Shown here piece after piece: positions 8,483 to 9,014 of a DNA stretch of 9,014 nucleotides. The notes under the pieces were generated by a model, which saw nothing but the letters and a program-made list of their open reading frames with translations, searched no databases and was not told the DNA's origin. The translations under genes were made by a program, and so were the position numbers. The stretch is from Reyranella sp. (GTDB lineage: Bacteria; Pseudomonadota; Alphaproteobacteria; Reyranellales; Reyranellaceae). How positions within the stretch are numbered: the first letter of the stretch is position 1; each line of letters begins with the position of its first letter. The stretch spans positions 1-9,014 of the forward strand of contig SCVT01000121.1 of the NCBI GenBank assembly GCA_004296815.1, given 5' to 3'.

Positions 8483-9014
8483 TTATTCCTTGGGCTCCGA
8501 TACGACGCCCACCGGCTTGCCGACGACCACGGTGGTCATCGTCTCCTCGCGCAGCAGGCGACGGGCAACGCGCCGGACGTCGTCGAGTTTCACCGCCGCG
8601 ATGAGCTGGGCCCGTTTCGTCAGATGGTCGGGCGACAGGCCGTCGATCTGCATGCCATGCAGCAGGCTCGCGATCGAGCCCGAGGAATCGAGCGACAGTG
8701 CCAGCGCGCCGGTCAGATAAGTCTTGGCGTCGGCAAGCTCGGCCTCGGTGACGCCCTCGTTGCGCAGCCGCACCATCTCGGTACGGATCACGCGGATCGC
8801 CTCGGCGACTTTCTCGTTGGCGCTGGCGGTCGACATGATGAGCAGCGCGGCGCGCTTGTAGGTGCGCAGCGAGCTCGAGGCGCCGTAGGCCAGGCCGCGC
8901 TTCTCGCGCACCTCGTTGAACAGCCGCGACTGCTGGCCGCCGCCGCCCAGCACGTGGTTCATGACCAGGGCGGCGTACCACTCGGGATCGTCGCGCGCGA
9001 TGCCGGGCAGCGCC
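8483..9014 (-). CDS. M16 (pitrilysin-like) peptidase family protein, C-terminal part
   Basis: The 176 visible residues are the C-terminal M16 domain: they open with LPGIARDDPEWYAALVMNHVLGGG, given here as two runs (LPGIARDDPEWY, then AALVMNHVLGGG), followed by SRLFNEVREKRGLAY, the most conserved block of this domain. The Arg/Tyr pair in REKRGLAY helps substrate binding in the clamshell formed by two M16 domains. The rest is helix-rich, ending TTVVVGKPVGVVSEPKE. Conserved sequence runs right up to the window end, so the internal Met at 8962 is not the start and the gene continues past 9014. The zinc motif HXXEH would be off the window, so I cannot say whether this is the metal-binding or the inactive partner of the tandem M16 pairs common in alphaproteobacteria. 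pgi follows 7 bases downstream, probably in the same operon. Confidence 0.93.
   Translation of the reverse strand, partial: ALPGIARDDPEWYAALVMNHVLGGGGQQSRLFNEVREKRGLAYGASSSLRTYKRAALLIMSTASANEKVAEAIRVIRTEMVRLRNEGVTEAELADAKTYLTGALALSLDSSGSIASLLHGMQIDGLSPDHLTKRAQLIAAVKLDDVRRVARRLLREETMTTVVVGKPVGVVSEPKE

Overview
The window is a gene-dense, very GC-rich piece of bacterial chromosome holding ordinary housekeeping genes. The combination of queF/queG, an Agrobacterium-like TadA, an RluB-type pseudouridine synthase next to rsmD, an endonuclease-type MutL and an M16 peptidase points to an alphaproteobacterium. A Rhodospirillales or Reyranella-like lineage is a guess from gene style, not something the sequence proves. 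I see no RNA gene, CRISPR array, insertion sequence, phage gene or long repeat. The largest gap between genes is 49 bp.

Layout. (A) 1-1723, plus strand: the 3' end of queF, then queG, then a small secreted protein with eight cysteines, joined by 4-base stop/start overlaps. (B) 1691-2140, minus strand: tadA, whose 3' end overlaps the small secreted gene tail to tail by 33 bp. (C) 2141-2189: a short divergent promoter region. (D) 2190-4907, plus strand: a class I glutamine amidotransferase (peptidase C26 type), an RluB-family 23S rRNA pseudouridine synthase, rsmD (16S rRNA methyltransferase) and a histidine phosphatase, all joined by 4-base overlaps. (E) 4911-9014, minus strand, transcribed toward the left: an M16 peptidase (5' end off the window), pgi, mutL and a small secreted protein, with spacings of 7 and 11 bases and then a 4-base overlap. 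Units D and E converge with only 3 bases between their stop codons, and a perfect 9-bp GC palindrome lies at that junction.

How the genes fit together. The left half is rich in RNA modification: QueF and QueG make queuosine for tRNA position 34, TadA makes inosine at tRNA position 34, and the RluB-like enzyme and RsmD modify 23S and 16S rRNA. The right-hand operon mixes proteolysis, glycolysis/gluconeogenesis and mismatch repair, with no obvious single pathway. I found no convincing new multi-gene system. The items most worth a second look are the unrecognised eight-cysteine secreted protein translated with QueG, its in-register antiparallel overlap with tadA, the compact and possibly leaderless divergent promoter, and the two unassigned enzymes (amidotransferase and phosphatase) tied into the rRNA-modification operon.
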